A stretch of DNA of 64,000 nucleotides, from NCBI GenBank assembly GCA_037445225.1, contig JBBIKW010000001.1:124001-188000 (forward strand), in the 5' to 3' direction. This stretch comes from M3007 sp037445225 (GTDB taxonomy: Bacteria > Bacteroidota > Bacteroidia > Chitinophagales > Saprospiraceae). Of the stretch, positions 18,212 to 27,312 are shown piece by piece. A program made the position numbers and the translations under genes. Under the pieces are notes generated by a model. That model saw nothing but the letters and a program-made list of their open reading frames with translations. It had not been told where the DNA came from and searched no databases. Numbering within the stretch: the first letter of the stretch is position 1; every line of letters starts with the position of its first letter.

Positions 18212-19870
18212 CTACGACAGGTATTTGCCCACGATGGGCATACGGCGGCCCATGCCGAAGCTCTTTGGGCTGACGCGCAACACGGGCGGCGCCTGCTCGC
18301 GCTTAAACTCGTTGGTGTTGACCATGCGCAGCACGCGGGCTACCAAGTTTTCCTCGAAACCCATCGCTACTAGCTCGCGCGGCCCGCGCCGCCCCTCGAT
18401 GTAGTGGAAGAGCACCTGGTCGAGCGTCTCGTAGTCGGGCAGGCTGTCGCTGTCTTTTTGGTTAGGCCGCAGCTCGGCGCTGGGCGGCTTGAGGAGGCTG
18501 CTCTGTGGGATGATGCCGCGTTGCCCGTATCGGCCTAAGGGCAAGGTGTTGAGGTAATGCGCTAAGGCGTATACTTCCGTCTTGTAGACATCGCCCAGCA
18601 CGGATAGGCCGCCGCACATGTCGCCATAGAGCGTGCCGTAGCCTACGGCCATCTCGCTCTTGTTGCTGGTATTGAGCAGGATATAGCCCATCTTGTTACT
18701 GGCGGCCATCAGCAAGGTGCCGCGAATGCGCGCCTGTAGGTTTTCTTCGGTAATGTCGAAGGGCCGCCCATCGAACAGCGGCTTTAGGCGCTGAAGGAAC
18801 GCCTCGTATATGGGCTCTATGGGTACAATGTCGTAGCCGATACCAGCCGCCTCGGCCAGCTGCCGCGCGTCGGTCAGCGAGTGCTCGCTGCTGAAAGGGC
18901 CGGGCATGAGCAGGGCATGCACGTTGTCGGCGCCCAAGGCCTCTACTGCCAAGGCACACGCCACCGCCGAGTCGATACCCCCGGAAAGGCCCAAGATGGC
19001 CTTTCGAAAGCCCAGCTTCCCAAAGTAGTCACGGATGCCCAACACCAAGGCTTCGTGGATGAGGGCGATTTTATCCTTGGGCTGCTCGCAGTGCCGGCCA
19101 CTGCGCAGCACCTCTTCCAAGTCGTACACGCGCACGCATTCCTTGAAATAGGGCATTTCATCGAAGAGGCGGCCATCGGGAGCCATCACCAAGCTGCCGC
19201 CGTCGAAGATGAGGTCGGTCTGAGCGCCCACGTGGTTGACGTAAAACAGCGGCACGCCGTAGCGCACACCGTTGGCCCGCACCACGCGGATCCGCTCCTG
19301 GGCTTGCCCATAGTGAAAGGGCGATGCCGACAAGTTCAGCACCACATCGGGCGAAAAGGGGCGCATCTCGTCCAACGGGCACAAGGTGTATAGCGGATTG
19401 TCGTTGCCCACGTTCCAGATATCCTCGCAGATGGTCAAGGCAATCTTGTGGCCTTGGAACACCACCGGCCTAAACTCGCGCGCCGGCTCGAAGTAGCGGT
19501 ACTCGTCGAAGATGTCGTACGTCGGCAACAGCGCCTTGTGCTGCAGTCCAATGACCTCGCCCTCGTATAGAAAATAGGCCGAATTGTACAGGTCTTTGCC
19601 CTCTATCACCGGATTGCGCGTGGGCGCTCCGACAACGATGCCTATCGTGCGGCTAGCCTCGCATAGGGCGCGGATAGAGGCTTGGCAGCGCCGGATGAAG
19701 TCGTCGAACTCCAAAAAGTCGCGCGGCGGATAGCCGCATACAGACAGCTCACCAAAACACACCAAATCTGCGCCCATCCGACGGGCCTGTTCCACAGCGT
19801 CTAACATCCGCTTCAGGTTGCCCTCGAAGTTGCCGATGTGGTAGTTCAATTGCGCCAATGCGATTCTCAT
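18212..19870 (-). CDS. nadE: Glutamine-dependent NAD+ synthetase
   Basis: Final step of NAD+ synthesis: ATP-dependent amidation of nicotinate adenine dinucleotide with ammonia from glutamine. The 552-aa protein has a nitrilase-type glutaminase domain (Glu in CFGELSVCGYPP, Lys in QHKALLPTYD, Cys in LTICEDIWN) and a C-terminal synthetase domain with the PP-loop LSGGIDSAV. The ATG at 19870 (MRIALAQLNYH) is the natural N-terminus of this family. The frame remains open for 259 more codons upstream, through a decayed TPR gene, so an automatic caller may report an 811-aa fusion; I regard that as an artefact. TACCTTCG, a 7/8 -7 box, stands 5 nt before the ATG. Confidence 0.94.
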   Translation of the reverse strand: MRIALAQLNYHIGNFEGNLKRMLDAVEQARRMGADLVCFGELSVCGYPPRDFLEFDDFIRRCQASIRALCEASRTIGIVVGAPTRNPVIEGKDLYNSAYFLYEGEVIGLQHKALLPTYDIFDEYRYFEPAREFRPVVFQGHKIALTICEDIWNVGNDNPLYTLCPLDEMRPFSPDVVLNLSASPFHYGQAQERIRVVRANGVRYGVPLFYVNHVGAQTDLIFDGGSLVMAPDGRLFDEMPYFKECVRVYDLEEVLRSGRHCEQPKDKIALIHEALVLGIRDYFGKLGFRKAILGLSGGIDSAVACALAVEALGADNVHALLMPGPFSSEHSLTDARQLAEAAGIGYDIVPIEPIYEAFLQRLKPLFDGRPFDITEENLQARIRGTLLMAASNKMGYILLNTSNKSEMAVGYGTLYGDMCGGLSVLGDVYKTEVYALAHYLNTLPLGRYGQRGIIPQSSLLKPPSAELRPNQKDSDSLPDYETLDQVLFHYIEGRRGPRELVAMGFEENLVARVLRMVNTNEFKREQAPPVLRVSPKSFGMGRRMPIVGKYLS

Positions 19871-19875
19871 AGCTG

Positions 19876-19883
19876 CGAAGGTA
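19876..19883 (-). promoter_or_regulatory. Possible -7 box of nadE
   Basis: TACCTTCG on the minus strand (7 of 8 to TAnnTTTG), 5 nt before the nadE ATG. The same octamer precedes asnB at 60192. It supports starting nadE at 19870 rather than further upstream. Confidence 0.4.
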
Positions 19884-20009
19884 GCACCTCTCCAAAGGCC
19901 CACAGGCACCAAGAAGCTCTTCTTCTGAAGGCGCAGCACCTGCGCCAGCGACAAAACAAGGCGGCGAAAAAACGGTTTGCCTATTCGGCTGCTCTTGCCT
20001 ATTGCGCAG

Positions 20010-22137
20010 CCTCGCCACCGCGACAGCCAAGACCGCACTCCCTCTACATCTTTTGGGAGCTGGGCCGAGCGCGGGTTGATGGCCAGCCGCGCCGCTAAGA
20101 TTGCCAAGCTCTTCTCCAACCGAGCCCGCGCAAGGGCCTTGTCGCCATATGACCGAATGTCGAGCACGCCCAACTTCGCTAAAGACAACGCCCAATCGCG
20201 TTGGACCGCCTCCGAACTGGGATTAGACCGGGCTAAACGCGCGGAAATTTCAAGGTCTCTCTCATAAAACCCACGCGCATCTGCCAACTCACCCAACGCC
20301 GCCAAAACGTCCCCCATCCGAGAATGGGCGACGGCGAGTTCCCTTTCGCATTTCTCCTCGCCTGGACGTTGGTCGGCTAATGCTTTAGGGACTTCGGAAT
20401 ATTTTTCGAACAAATCCTTCGCCTTTTTCAAATCGCCGACGGCTTGGAAGCCGTCTGCTGTCGCGCAGGCGAGCTCCGCAATGTCGAAGTCGGCGGGGTA
20501 TTGCATGTGCTCCAATGCGGAAAGGCCCGCAGGCAGCAATGCTTTTGCCTCGGATATTTTCCAGCACTGTAGAATCGAAGTCAGGCGGCGCACTATTGGC
20601 CGGCAGCAGTTTGCCGCGGACGAATTTGGCGACGAGGGAGTGCGCACTATAGCCCTGTTCGGGAATAAAGTCGAGCCAGCCGTGCGCTGCTAAGTCGCCG
20701 AGTTGTTGGGAGAAGTGCTCGGCGGCGTCGGGCGCTTCAGCCTCATTGATGCCAAAGAGCGGCTGCAGGTAGCGCATGGGCATGGGTTGGGCGGGCAAGA
20801 GGGCAAACTGCAGCAGCAGGGTGTGTTGCGCGTTGGTAAGCGTCGCCAAGTCGAAGAGCTTTTCCAAGATCTGGAGGGCGCACTCGCCTCACCTTGCCAA
20901 AGGAGCTCCACGAGGTCGGTGCGCGGCAGTCCGAGGATGCCTTTTTGGGAGAGTTGGTCGACGAGCACGCGCAGCGAGCTCTCTTTACCTTCGCGGCGAC
21001 GGGCGCGCAGGTGTTTGGTCAGCATTTCGGTCAGTAGGGCGTGGTATCGAATGCGCTCGAGCAGGCGGTGGAGCAGCGCGGCATCGCTGTCGGAGGGCTG
21101 CGCCCCTTCGCCCAGCCAATACCGCAGGAAGAGCGCATAGGCGAAGTCGGCGTCGAGCGGCCGCACGCGCAGCACCTTTGGGAATCGACTTTCGAGTCGC
21201 GAGTGACGATGAGACAGGTCTAGCGGCGCAGCTTTTCCTCAAAAATACGCCGAAAGCGGCTGAGTCGGGCGGCCTCGTTGGCGTTGTCGAGCAGCAGCAG
21301 CCCGCTGCGCCCATCGGCGGCAAGGGTGTCTGCGAGGCCTTCGATCTTTTGCTCGGCGTTCCACTCGTCGCGCCAACGCGGCATGACAGGGCGCAAGGTA
21401 TCCGCTAAGGGGCTAAGCGCAAACGCCTCGGCTAGCGTATGGTTGCCGCCAAAAATCTAAACGACATGAGGATACTCCGCACCGCATTGCTCGTAGAACC
21501 TGGCCAAAATGCTGGTCTTCCCCTCGCCACCCTGTCCACACAGCACGACCGTTTTGGGCTCCTGCTTTATTAGATCTCGAATTCGGTCGATACACGCGTT
21601 GCGGCTGTCTCCCATGAATTCTGGTGGTGGGGACGGCTCGACAGCGAGGATTTTTTTCCAAACGGCAGCCGATGGGGCAGGGCACCCTCTCCAGTCGCGG
21701 CTGAGGTCAGCGGCCACTTGTTTGGCCAGATCGTCGGGCGTGGTGAACACGCTGCGGACAAACGCGTTGACCTTTTTCTTAAGTGCCTCGAGTTTGTGGG
21801 CAGCCCTTTGCTCGACGTACTTGGGCGGCCAAGGGTGGTTTTCGTCGACGACGTAGCACAGCATTTTCAAGCCCAACTGCCGAGCACGGTCGAACTCCAT
21901 CTCGGTGATGCTGATATCCGAGCCCTCTGGGCAAAATCCGTAGCGATGGACGTATATTCCGATAAAGAATTGGCATTGTTCGATTTCGGTCAAACAAGCG
22001 GTGCGTGCGTCTTCGGGCCGAGAGCCGAAAAACTCCATGGCGACGGACTCTTCTTTCATGCGCCGAAGGACCTCGTCCACTGCCTTTCGGTGATCTTGTA
22101 AGTCTACAGAGGTACTGCTGATAAAGACTTTGGCCAT
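20010..22137 (-). pseudogene. Decayed DUF4062-STAND NTPase-TPR gene
   Basis: One ancestral gene can be read across three frames. It starts at 22137 with a DUF4062 domain (KVFISSTSVDLQDHR), then an NB-ARC/STAND P-loop CGQGGEGKTS. A TAG at 21457-21459 interrupts it. The same frame continues with GLLLLDNANEAARLSRF (Walker B-like) to a second TAG at 21220-21222, then LIVT. A frameshift near 21198 leads to SRLESRFPKVLRVRPLD, the usual NB-ARC sensor segment. Further shifts lie near 20893 and 20560. The end is TPR-like (YERDLEISARLARSNPSS). No homopolymers are obvious at the shifts, and neighbours are intact, so decay is more likely than read error. Such STAND proteins are often conflict or immunity sensors. 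Upstream, TACCTTTC at 22161-22168 may be the old -7 box. Confidence 0.85.
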
Positions 22138-22435
22138 TTTTGGAATGCCCTTTTGGCTCAGAAAGGTACATAAAGCCGGACATACGAGCGTTTTTGCCCA
22201 AAAATATCGAATAAGCGCTTAAACATCCGTTTCTCGACAGGCTCCGCACAGTGGCCTACAGCCCGAGGCAATCCCACGTGCGGCTCAGCCAACAGCAGAT
22301 GCCCGGTGGTGTGTTTTTGGTGTGGTCGAAGCGGGCGCTCCCGCTTCGGCGGAAAGAGGCTTCTTGCCTATGTTTGGCGCTCGAAGCGCGCAGAGCGCTT
22401 TTCGTCTCGCCGTTTCACACCGAAAAGAGAGGACC
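22138..22435. other. Intergenic region with two strong hairpins
   Basis: Divergent region between the STAND relic and GH97. CGAAGCGGG (22327-22335) pairs perfectly with CCCGCTTCG (22340-22348) around a 4-nt loop; AAGCGC (22384-22389) pairs with GCGCTT (22395-22400). Both lie in the presumed 5' region of the GH97 mRNA. No protein-coding frame is convincing, and the segment near 22250-22310 does not match the conserved core of SRP RNA. Confidence 0.4.
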
Positions 22436-24589
22436 ATGCGGTACTGTTTCTTGTTGTGGCTATGTGGGTGCGCCGCGTATGTGGGCGACGCCCAGACGAT
22501 TTCTTCGCCATCGGGTCGACTGTCGTTGACCTTTTCGCTGTCGCCGGAGGGAACGCCCACCTATTCGCTGCGCATGGGCGATAGGGAGGTGATCCGCCCC
22601 AGCCGCTTGGGCATGGTGTTGAAAGACCAGGAGGCGATGGTCGACCGCTTTTCGGTAGTGCGCGCCGACACGTCCACCGTCGATGAGACGTGGACGCCCG
22701 TCTGGGGCGAGGTGAGCCGCATCCGCAGCCACCACTGCGAGCTGAGGGTGGTGCTGCAACAGCAGACCGCTCCTCCGCGCACCATGGTGTTGACCTTTCG
22801 GCTATTCGACGACGGTTTGGGCTTCCGCTACGAGTTTCCGCCACAGCCCGCCCTGTCGTACTTCACCGTGGCCGAGGAGCGCACGGAGTTTCGACTGACG
22901 GGCAACCACAAGGCTTTTTGGCTGCCAGGCGACTTTGACACCAACGAATACGCCTATTCGGAGACACGGCTGAGCGAAATAGACGCCACCATCGGCCGAG
23001 CCGCCACCGAAATTTTTACGCGCAACCCTATCGGCAGGTACTCGGTGCAGACACCCGTGCTCCTCAAATCGGCCGAAGGGCTCTACATCGCGCTGTTCGA
23101 AGCCGCCCTGCTCAACTACCCAGCCCTGTGCCTGACACTCCACCCCGACACCTACACCTTTTCCGCTACCTTGGCGCCCGACGCCGTGGGCAACCTCGCT
23201 TACTTGCAAACGCCGGCGCAGACGCCCTGGCGCACCGTGATCGTCAGCGACCGCGCAACCGACATCGCCAGCTCGAAGATCGTTCTAAACCTCAACGAGC
23301 CGTGCCGACTTGACGACGTGTCCTGGATTAAGCCGCAGAAATACGTCGGCATCTGGTGGGAAATGCATGTCGGCCGCGCTTCGTGGAACTATGCCGACAC
23401 CAACAACGTGCGCATAGGCGCCACGGCATGGCACCAACTCCGGCCCAACGGGCGCCACGGAGCCACCACGGAGCGCACCAAGCGTTACATCGACTTCGCC
23501 GCTCGCCACGGCTTCGACGCCGTGCTGGTCGAAGGCTGGAACGTGGGCTGGGAAGACTGGTTCGGACGGTGGAAAGAGGAAGTGTTCGACTTTGTCACGC
23601 CGTACCCAGACTTCGACGTCAAAGCCCTGCAGCGATACGCCGCTCGGAAGGGCGTCAAGCTCATCATGCACCACGAGACAGCGGCCTCTGTGACCAACTA
23701 CGAGCGCCGCATGGACGAGGCCTTTCGCTTTATGAAAGCCCACGGATACGATGCCGTGAAGACGGGTTACGTGGGCCGCATCATCCCGCGCGGCGAATAC
23801 CACGACGGGCAGTGGATGGTCAACCACTACGTGCGCACAGTGGAGAAAGCCGCTCAATATCGAATTATGGTCAACAGCCACGAGTCGGTGCGCCCGACTG
23901 GGCTGCATCGCACCTACCCTAATTGGTTGGCCTGCGAAGCGGCGCGCGGCAACGAGTTTAACGCGTGGAGCCGCGGCAACCCGCCTGCACACGAAACCAT
24001 CCTGCCCTTCACCCGCCTGCTGGGCGGCCCTATGGACTACACTCCCGGCATCTTCCAAATAAAGCTCGACTACTACCAGCCGGGCAAGAAGGAACAAGTG
24101 CACACGACCTTAGCCAAGCAGCTGGCGCTCTATGTGACGCTGTACAGCCCATTGCAGATGGCGGCCGACCTGCCGGAAAACTACGAACGCTTCCCAGATG
24201 CCTTCCAGTTCATCCGCGACGTCGCCGTTGACTGGGAAGATTCGCGCTACTTGGAGGCCGAGCCGGGCGATTTCCTGACGGTAGTCCGCAAGGCCAAAGG
24301 GCGCTCGGAAGAGTGGTTTTTGGGCGCCATCACCGACGAAAACCCGCGCACGGCGGTGGTGCCTTTGGACTTTCTCCGCCCTGGGCAGCGCTATGTCGCC
24401 GCGCTATACTTAGACGCCCCAGACGCCCATTGGGAGCACAACCCTATGGCCTATCGCGTAGAACGATACCAGGTCGACAGTCGCACAGTTCTACACCTCT
24501 CCTTGGCTCCCGGCGGTGGGGCGGCAGTAAGCTTTCGGCCAGTTAGGACAGCGACCGATAGGCAGCTGCCGCTTTATCGGACGCCCTGA
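22436..24589 (+). CDS. GH97 family glycoside hydrolase (SusB-like alpha-glucosidase)
   Basis: 717-aa secreted enzyme: signal peptide MRYCFLLWLCGCAAYVGDAQ (the LCGC could be a lipobox), N-terminal beta-sandwich to about 290, a (beta/alpha)8 barrel to about 590 and a C-terminal beta domain. Barrel motifs include LVEGWNVGWEDW, MHHETAASVTNYE, VKTGYVG, VNSHESVRPTGLHRT and ARGNEFNAW. Glutamates in HHET, SHE and GNEFNAW correspond to the catalytic set of inverting SusB-type enzymes; the retaining subgroup uses an Asp nucleophile elsewhere. The ATG at 22436 is chosen for the signal peptide; the frame is open upstream to 22322. No SusC/D pair is nearby, so it is not in an obvious polysaccharide utilisation locus. 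Confidence 0.9.
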   Translation: MRYCFLLWLCGCAAYVGDAQTISSPSGRLSLTFSLSPEGTPTYSLRMGDREVIRPSRLGMVLKDQEAMVDRFSVVRADTSTVDETWTPVWGEVSRIRSHHCELRVVLQQQTAPPRTMVLTFRLFDDGLGFRYEFPPQPALSYFTVAEERTEFRLTGNHKAFWLPGDFDTNEYAYSETRLSEIDATIGRAATEIFTRNPIGRYSVQTPVLLKSAEGLYIALFEAALLNYPALCLTLHPDTYTFSATLAPDAVGNLAYLQTPAQTPWRTVIVSDRATDIASSKIVLNLNEPCRLDDVSWIKPQKYVGIWWEMHVGRASWNYADTNNVRIGATAWHQLRPNGRHGATTERTKRYIDFAARHGFDAVLVEGWNVGWEDWFGRWKEEVFDFVTPYPDFDVKALQRYAARKGVKLIMHHETAASVTNYERRMDEAFRFMKAHGYDAVKTGYVGRIIPRGEYHDGQWMVNHYVRTVEKAAQYRIMVNSHESVRPTGLHRTYPNWLACEAARGNEFNAWSRGNPPAHETILPFTRLLGGPMDYTPGIFQIKLDYYQPGKKEQVHTTLAKQLALYVTLYSPLQMAADLPENYERFPDAFQFIRDVAVDWEDSRYLEAEPGDFLTVVRKAKGRSEEWFLGAITDENPRTAVVPLDFLRPGQRYVAALYLDAPDAHWEHNPMAYRVERYQVDSRTVLHLSLAPGGGAAVSFRPVRTATDRQLPLYRTP

Positions 24590-24614
24590 AGCGGCGCACT
24601 CGCTCGGTTAAGGC

Positions 24615-25331
24615 TCACGCTGCGGCCGCCTTTTTATTTTTCTTCGCCTGCAGATACAGGCACGCGCCGTTAGCCAGCAGCCCTTGCCCTAGGAGGTACG
24701 TCGCCATGACAGCGGCATCGGCATAGGGAAACGGCTGTCCAAAGCGCGCTACCGCCAACAGGCAGTCGGACAGCAAAAAAAGCAGGGCGCCCGACATAGC
24801 CCGCGAAAAAGCCACCTCGCCCAACCGCCAGCGCGCGTGCAACACAGAAAGCACCATGCCCGTCAGCGCCGCTCCATACAGCACCACCGGCCACCGCAAC
24901 CCTTCGGGAACACCGGGCAACAGCCAGTACAAAAAGGCCACCAAAAACACCACTACGCTGCCCCCTGACAGCGGCGAGCGAGACAAAAAGCCCTTAGAAG
25001 TACCCACTGCCGACAAAAAGCCGCCCGCGTAGGACAACTGCGCCACCAAAAAGGCCAGCAGCCCCAACAAGAAGAAAAGCGCATCGGTCTTCTCCCGGCT
25101 AAACAACAACAGGACATCGCCTACCGTAGAAAAAGCCAAGCCCGCTAACAGCGAGCCGCGCAAAAAGGAGTACTTCGCAGGCGTTGCCGACAAAAACCAG
25201 GCGGCCAACACGGGCATTAGCCAAGGCTTCACAATACCCGCCACTGCCGCAGCATCCACCAACAGCGCGCCTACATGGATCAGAGAAAGCCCAACGTATA
25301 CGCCTAAAAAAAGCGCTTGCTGCCGTTTCAT
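24615..25331 (-). CDS. YhhN/TMEM86-family membrane protein
   Basis: 238 aa with about eight membrane helices. GDVLLLFSREKTD and LLSDCLLAVARF match the two conserved acidic motifs of the YhhN/TMEM86 family; the eukaryotic TMEM86B is a lysoplasmalogenase, the bacterial role is uncertain. The ATG at 25331 (MKRQQALFLGVYVG) fits the first helix; the 43 codons open upstream look non-coding. It ends in four alanines and converges on GH97 (25 bp). TACACTTG (7/8) just upstream may be its -7 box. Confidence 0.82.
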   Translation of the reverse strand: MKRQQALFLGVYVGLSLIHVGALLVDAAAVAGIVKPWLMPVLAAWFLSATPAKYSFLRGSLLAGLAFSTVGDVLLLFSREKTDALFFLLGLLAFLVAQLSYAGGFLSAVGTSKGFLSRSPLSGGSVVVFLVAFLYWLLPGVPEGLRWPVVLYGAALTGMVLSVLHARWRLGEVAFSRAMSGALLFLLSDCLLAVARFGQPFPYADAAVMATYLLGQGLLANGACLYLQAKKNKKAAAA

Positions 25332-25441
25332 AGGACAAGTGTACGCCAAAAAAATCGCACAAAAGCGCAAGCCTCCCATTTGTTGGCAGCGCTGCGCTGA
25401 AATTGCGCCACTGGATGGCACAATTTTCAGGGAAACTGTTG

Positions 25442-25460
25442 CTTCATATTTCCTTAACAA
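25442..25460 (+). repeat. 19-bp intergenic element, copy 1
   Basis: CTTCATATTTCCTTAACAA, identical at 18 of 19 positions to the segment at 31681-31699. Here it lies 36 nt before the hpf ATG. It may be a promoter or regulator-binding site. Confidence 0.4.
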
Positions 25461-25495
25461 ACGACATTAGCCCCCAAAAGAAAGCGCAGGCGACT

Positions 25496-25780
25496 ATGGA
25501 TATTCACCTTCAGAGCCTCCACTTTAAGGCGAGCGAAAAATTGCAGGCGTACGTACAGGAGAAAGTGAGCAAGCTGACCAGAGTAAACCAACACATCATT
25601 CGCGCCGAGGTTACCCTTTCCGAGGGACAAGATGGCGCCAACCCTTTTCAGTGCGAAATTCGACTGGTGGTGCCGGGGAACGACCACATCGTCAAGAGGA
25701 GCGCCGACACGTATGAGAAGGCCGTCCACGGTGCCGTCAACGTCCTTTTGCGCCGCCTGCGCGACCAGAAGAGGCGGTGA
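25496..25780 (+). CDS. hpf: Ribosome hibernation-promoting factor, short form
   Basis: 94-aa HPF/RaiA-fold protein (MDIHLQSLHFKASEKLQAY) that binds the decoding centre of idle 70S ribosomes in stationary phase. It has the beta-alpha-beta-beta-beta-alpha domain only, with a basic C-terminus (LLRRLRDQKRR), so it is the short form and would need a partner or act alone. ATG at 25496 is preferred; in-frame codons from 25403 are intergenic in character. Downstream, a weak TGCGG/CCGCA hairpin at 25913-25930 could end transcription. Confidence 0.9.
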   Translation: MDIHLQSLHFKASEKLQAYVQEKVSKLTRVNQHIIRAEVTLSEGQDGANPFQCEIRLVVPGNDHIVKRSADTYEKAVHGAVNVLLRRLRDQKRR

Positions 25781-25871
25781 TATTTCCGATGATGTCTCCG
25801 CAGGCTTGGCGCTCATCCCCTAAAACGGCTTGTCCGTCGAGCAAAGCCCCCGCGCCAAGTGCTGAATTTTA

Positions 25872-25879
25872 TAACTTTG
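25872..25879 (+). promoter_or_regulatory. -7 box of the citrate synthase-purE unit
   Basis: TAACTTTG, the same octamer as before prc, 85 nt upstream of the citrate synthase ATG. A second, weaker CACCTTTG is at 25937-25944. No TTTG at -33. Confidence 0.5.
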
Positions 25880-25964
25880 TGCGGACTGCATTGTTTCATC
25901 GCAGAAAGGGCCTGCGGTAGATGCCCCGCATTTCCTCACCTTTGTATTTCTCTGTTTTTTTTTC

Positions 25965-27308
25965 ATGGATCCACTCAAGCAACTGTTTTTCGAGAAGGCG
26001 CAAGCCTCGAAAAAGGAGATAAAAGAGCTGCTCCAGCAGTACGGCCAAGTGAAGGTAGACGAAGTTTCTATCGAGCAGGTGTACGGCGGCATGCGCGACA
26101 TCATCTGCATGTTGTGGGAGCCGTCGCTGTTAGATCCGCAGGAAGGCATTCGCTTTCGCGGGTTTTCGATACCGGAGTTACGCGACAAGCTGCCGCGCGC
26201 ATCCAAGGGCAAGGAGCCGCTGCCGGAAGGCCTTTTTTGGTTGCTGTTGGTAGGTGAAATTCCCACGCGCGACGAGGTGAAGTGGCTGACGGAAAACTGG
26301 GTGCGTCGAGCAAATGTCCCCGACCATGTTTTTCGGGCGATAGAGGCCCTTCCAGTGGACACCCACCCGATGACCCAGCTGTCGGTGGCGGTCATGGCCA
26401 TGCAGAACACGAGCGTCTTTGCGCAGCGCTACAACAGCGGGATGAACAAGACGGAGTATTGGGACGCCACCTACGAGGACGCCATGAACTTGGCGGCGCG
26501 CCTGCCGCGCATCGCCGCTTACATCTATCGCCGCATCTATCACAAGGGCGATATCGTCTTGCCCGACATCTCTTTAGACTGGGCGGCCAATTACGCCCAC
26601 ATGTTGGGCTTCGACGACCCGGGCTTCAAGGAGTACATGCGCCTCTTCTTGACCATCCACGCCGACCACGAGGGCGGCAATGCTTCGGCGCACACCATGC
26701 ACTTGGTCGGCTCAACGTTGAGCGACCCCTACTTGACCCTCAGTGCGGCCTTCAACGCGTTGGCCGGCCCGCTGCACGGCTTGGCCAACCAAGAGGTCAT
26801 CCGTTGGATCCTCAAGATGGTAGAAACGCTGGGCACCTCGCGCCCTTCGCGCGAGCAGATTGCCGAATACGTCAAAAGCACCTTGGCCAGTGGGCGCGTC
26901 ATTCCGGGCTATGGCCATGCCGTGTTGCGCCAGCCCGACCCGCGCTTTATGGCGCAGCGCCAGTTTGCCGAAGACAATGCCTCTGACAGCGACTTGGTTC
27001 GGGTGGTGTGGAAGATTTTCGACGTCGTCCCGCCCATCTTGGGCAGCTTGGGCAAGGTGCGCAACCCCTGGCCCAATGTCGATGCCCATTCGGGCGCGCT
27101 GCTGATGCACTACGGCTTAAAGGAACACAACTATTACACGGTGCTTTTTGCTGTCAGCCGCGCCTTAGGCGTGTTGGCCGCGCAGTGCTGGGCGCGCGCC
27201 TTAGGCTTGCCCTTGGAGCGGCCTAAGTCGGTGACGACGCAGTGGATAAAGGAGTTTCTGGAAAAGCAAGTGCAAGCAGGTGCCATAGCGCCTGTCCATC
27301 AGGCTTAG
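25965..27308 (+). CDS. Citrate synthase, mitochondrial-type
   Basis: 447-aa type I citrate synthase condensing oxaloacetate and acetyl-CoA. Catalytic residues appear as His in GPLHGLANQ (about 270), His in GYGHAVLR (about 317) and Asp in NVDAHSGALL (about 371), close to His274, His320 and Asp375 of the pig heart enzyme. The N-terminal half also reads like the eukaryotic form (GGMRDIICMLWEPS, EGIRFRGFSI). It lacks the NADH-binding N-domain of hexameric GltA, so NADH control is unlikely. purE starts 4 nt after the stop and should be co-transcribed. Confidence 0.95.
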   Translation: MDPLKQLFFEKAQASKKEIKELLQQYGQVKVDEVSIEQVYGGMRDIICMLWEPSLLDPQEGIRFRGFSIPELRDKLPRASKGKEPLPEGLFWLLLVGEIPTRDEVKWLTENWVRRANVPDHVFRAIEALPVDTHPMTQLSVAVMAMQNTSVFAQRYNSGMNKTEYWDATYEDAMNLAARLPRIAAYIYRRIYHKGDIVLPDISLDWAANYAHMLGFDDPGFKEYMRLFLTIHADHEGGNASAHTMHLVGSTLSDPYLTLSAAFNALAGPLHGLANQEVIRWILKMVETLGTSRPSREQIAEYVKSTLASGRVIPGYGHAVLRQPDPRFMAQRQFAEDNASDSDLVRVVWKIFDVVPPILGSLGKVRNPWPNVDAHSGALLMHYGLKEHNYYTVLFAVSRALGVLAAQCWARALGLPLERPKSVTTQWIKEFLEKQVQAGAIAPVHQA

Positions 27309-27312
27309 CGGA

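Noticed and set aside
18212..20647. A single 811-aa TPR-NAD synthetase protein.
   Set aside because: The TPR part is the end of a gene broken upstream by stops and frameshifts; NadE has its normal N-terminus and a -7-like box at 19870-19883.
22240..22320. Possible SRP RNA because of a GCAGATG...CCGG-like segment.
   Set aside because: The conserved GGUCAGG/GGAAGCAGCC core and the overall hairpin of 4.5S RNA are absent.
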